Positions 63,903 through 64,000 of a stretch of DNA of 64,000 nucleotides are shown here, one piece after another (positions within the stretch are counted from its first letter, which is position 1; every line of letters starts with the position of its first letter). The notes below the pieces were generated by a model, which worked only from the letters and a program-made list of their open reading frames with translations, was not told the DNA's origin and searched no databases. Source of the stretch: Apostichopus japonicus. Taxonomy: Eukaryota > Echinodermata > Holothuroidea > Aspidochirotida > Stichopodidae. A program made the position numbers and the translations under genes. The DNA lies in assembly GCF_037975245.1 (NCBI RefSeq), contig NC_092574.1, positions 24,518,713-24,582,712 of the forward strand. The letters are read 5' to 3'.

Positions 63903-64000
63903 GTTAGCTGTGGGATGCCGTCTGGCCGTAGTTTATTTCTGGGTCTTATTTCTGGGTACAGCGGCACAGTTTCATACAACCTAGAAAGCCAAAGGGCGTT

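Overview
This is AT-rich eukaryotic (animal) genomic DNA. Its only convincing host genes are small, intron-containing genes with GT-AG splice sites, embedded in a dense field of transposable elements and long (TA)n tracts. The mix of DIRS, Penelope-like, non-LTR, hAT-like and SINE elements with an expanded CD225/dispanin gene family suggests a marine invertebrate deuterostome, perhaps an echinoderm. That assignment is an inference and is not proven by the sequence.

The centrepiece is a tandem and inverted cluster of four-exon CD225/dispanin (IFITM-like) membrane-protein genes. Copy A (4301 to 570, minus; 166 aa by my splicing) and copy B (37933 to 29652, minus; 156 aa) are in the same orientation. 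Copy C (44794 to 47664, plus; 152 aa) is inverted relative to B. Copy D (exons 3-4 only, 53595 to 55486, plus) carries a one-base deletion and a solo LTR in its intron. Copy E (57185 to 56934, minus) keeps exon 2 and a start-less exon 1. The genes ride on segmental duplications that also carry the same non-LTR retrotransposon next to exon 4: block A 1-7330, block B about 25800-40634, block C about 41045-51480 (inverted), and D/E remnants about 51766-57290. B and C form an imperfect palindrome with roughly 10-kb arms once the DIRS element is removed.

Layout: 1-7330 block A. 7331-9330 no recognised gene. 9331-12450 a minus-strand non-LTR element with flanks shared with blocks B and C. 12450-14068 featureless. 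14069-19527 a 5.46-kb element with CACTG ends and TTAGTC-rich ends; it holds a broken spliced exon set, a foldback element and a nested hAT-like element. 19528-21780 no gene. 21780-24100 a diverged repeat dense in evenly spaced AGGTCA/TGACCT half-sites, split by a 680-bp inverted-repeat element with a 9-bp target duplication. 24370-25580 a decayed Penelope-like element. 25800-40634 block B, with a 5356-bp DIRS-type retrotransposon (29895-35250) sitting cleanly inside intron 3 of gene B. 41045-51480 block C. 51766-57290 the D/E remnants. 57425-57612 a tRNA-headed SINE. 57950-64000 low-complexity DNA with one small hAT-like element and another tRNA-like SINE head, no confident gene.

Shared and private insertions order the duplications. 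A and B share a ~400-bp hAT-like insertion in intron 3 that C and D lack. B alone has the DIRS element and D alone has the solo LTR. Genes A, B and C keep open frames, consistent splice phases and a TGACGTCA site about 205 bp upstream of each ATG.
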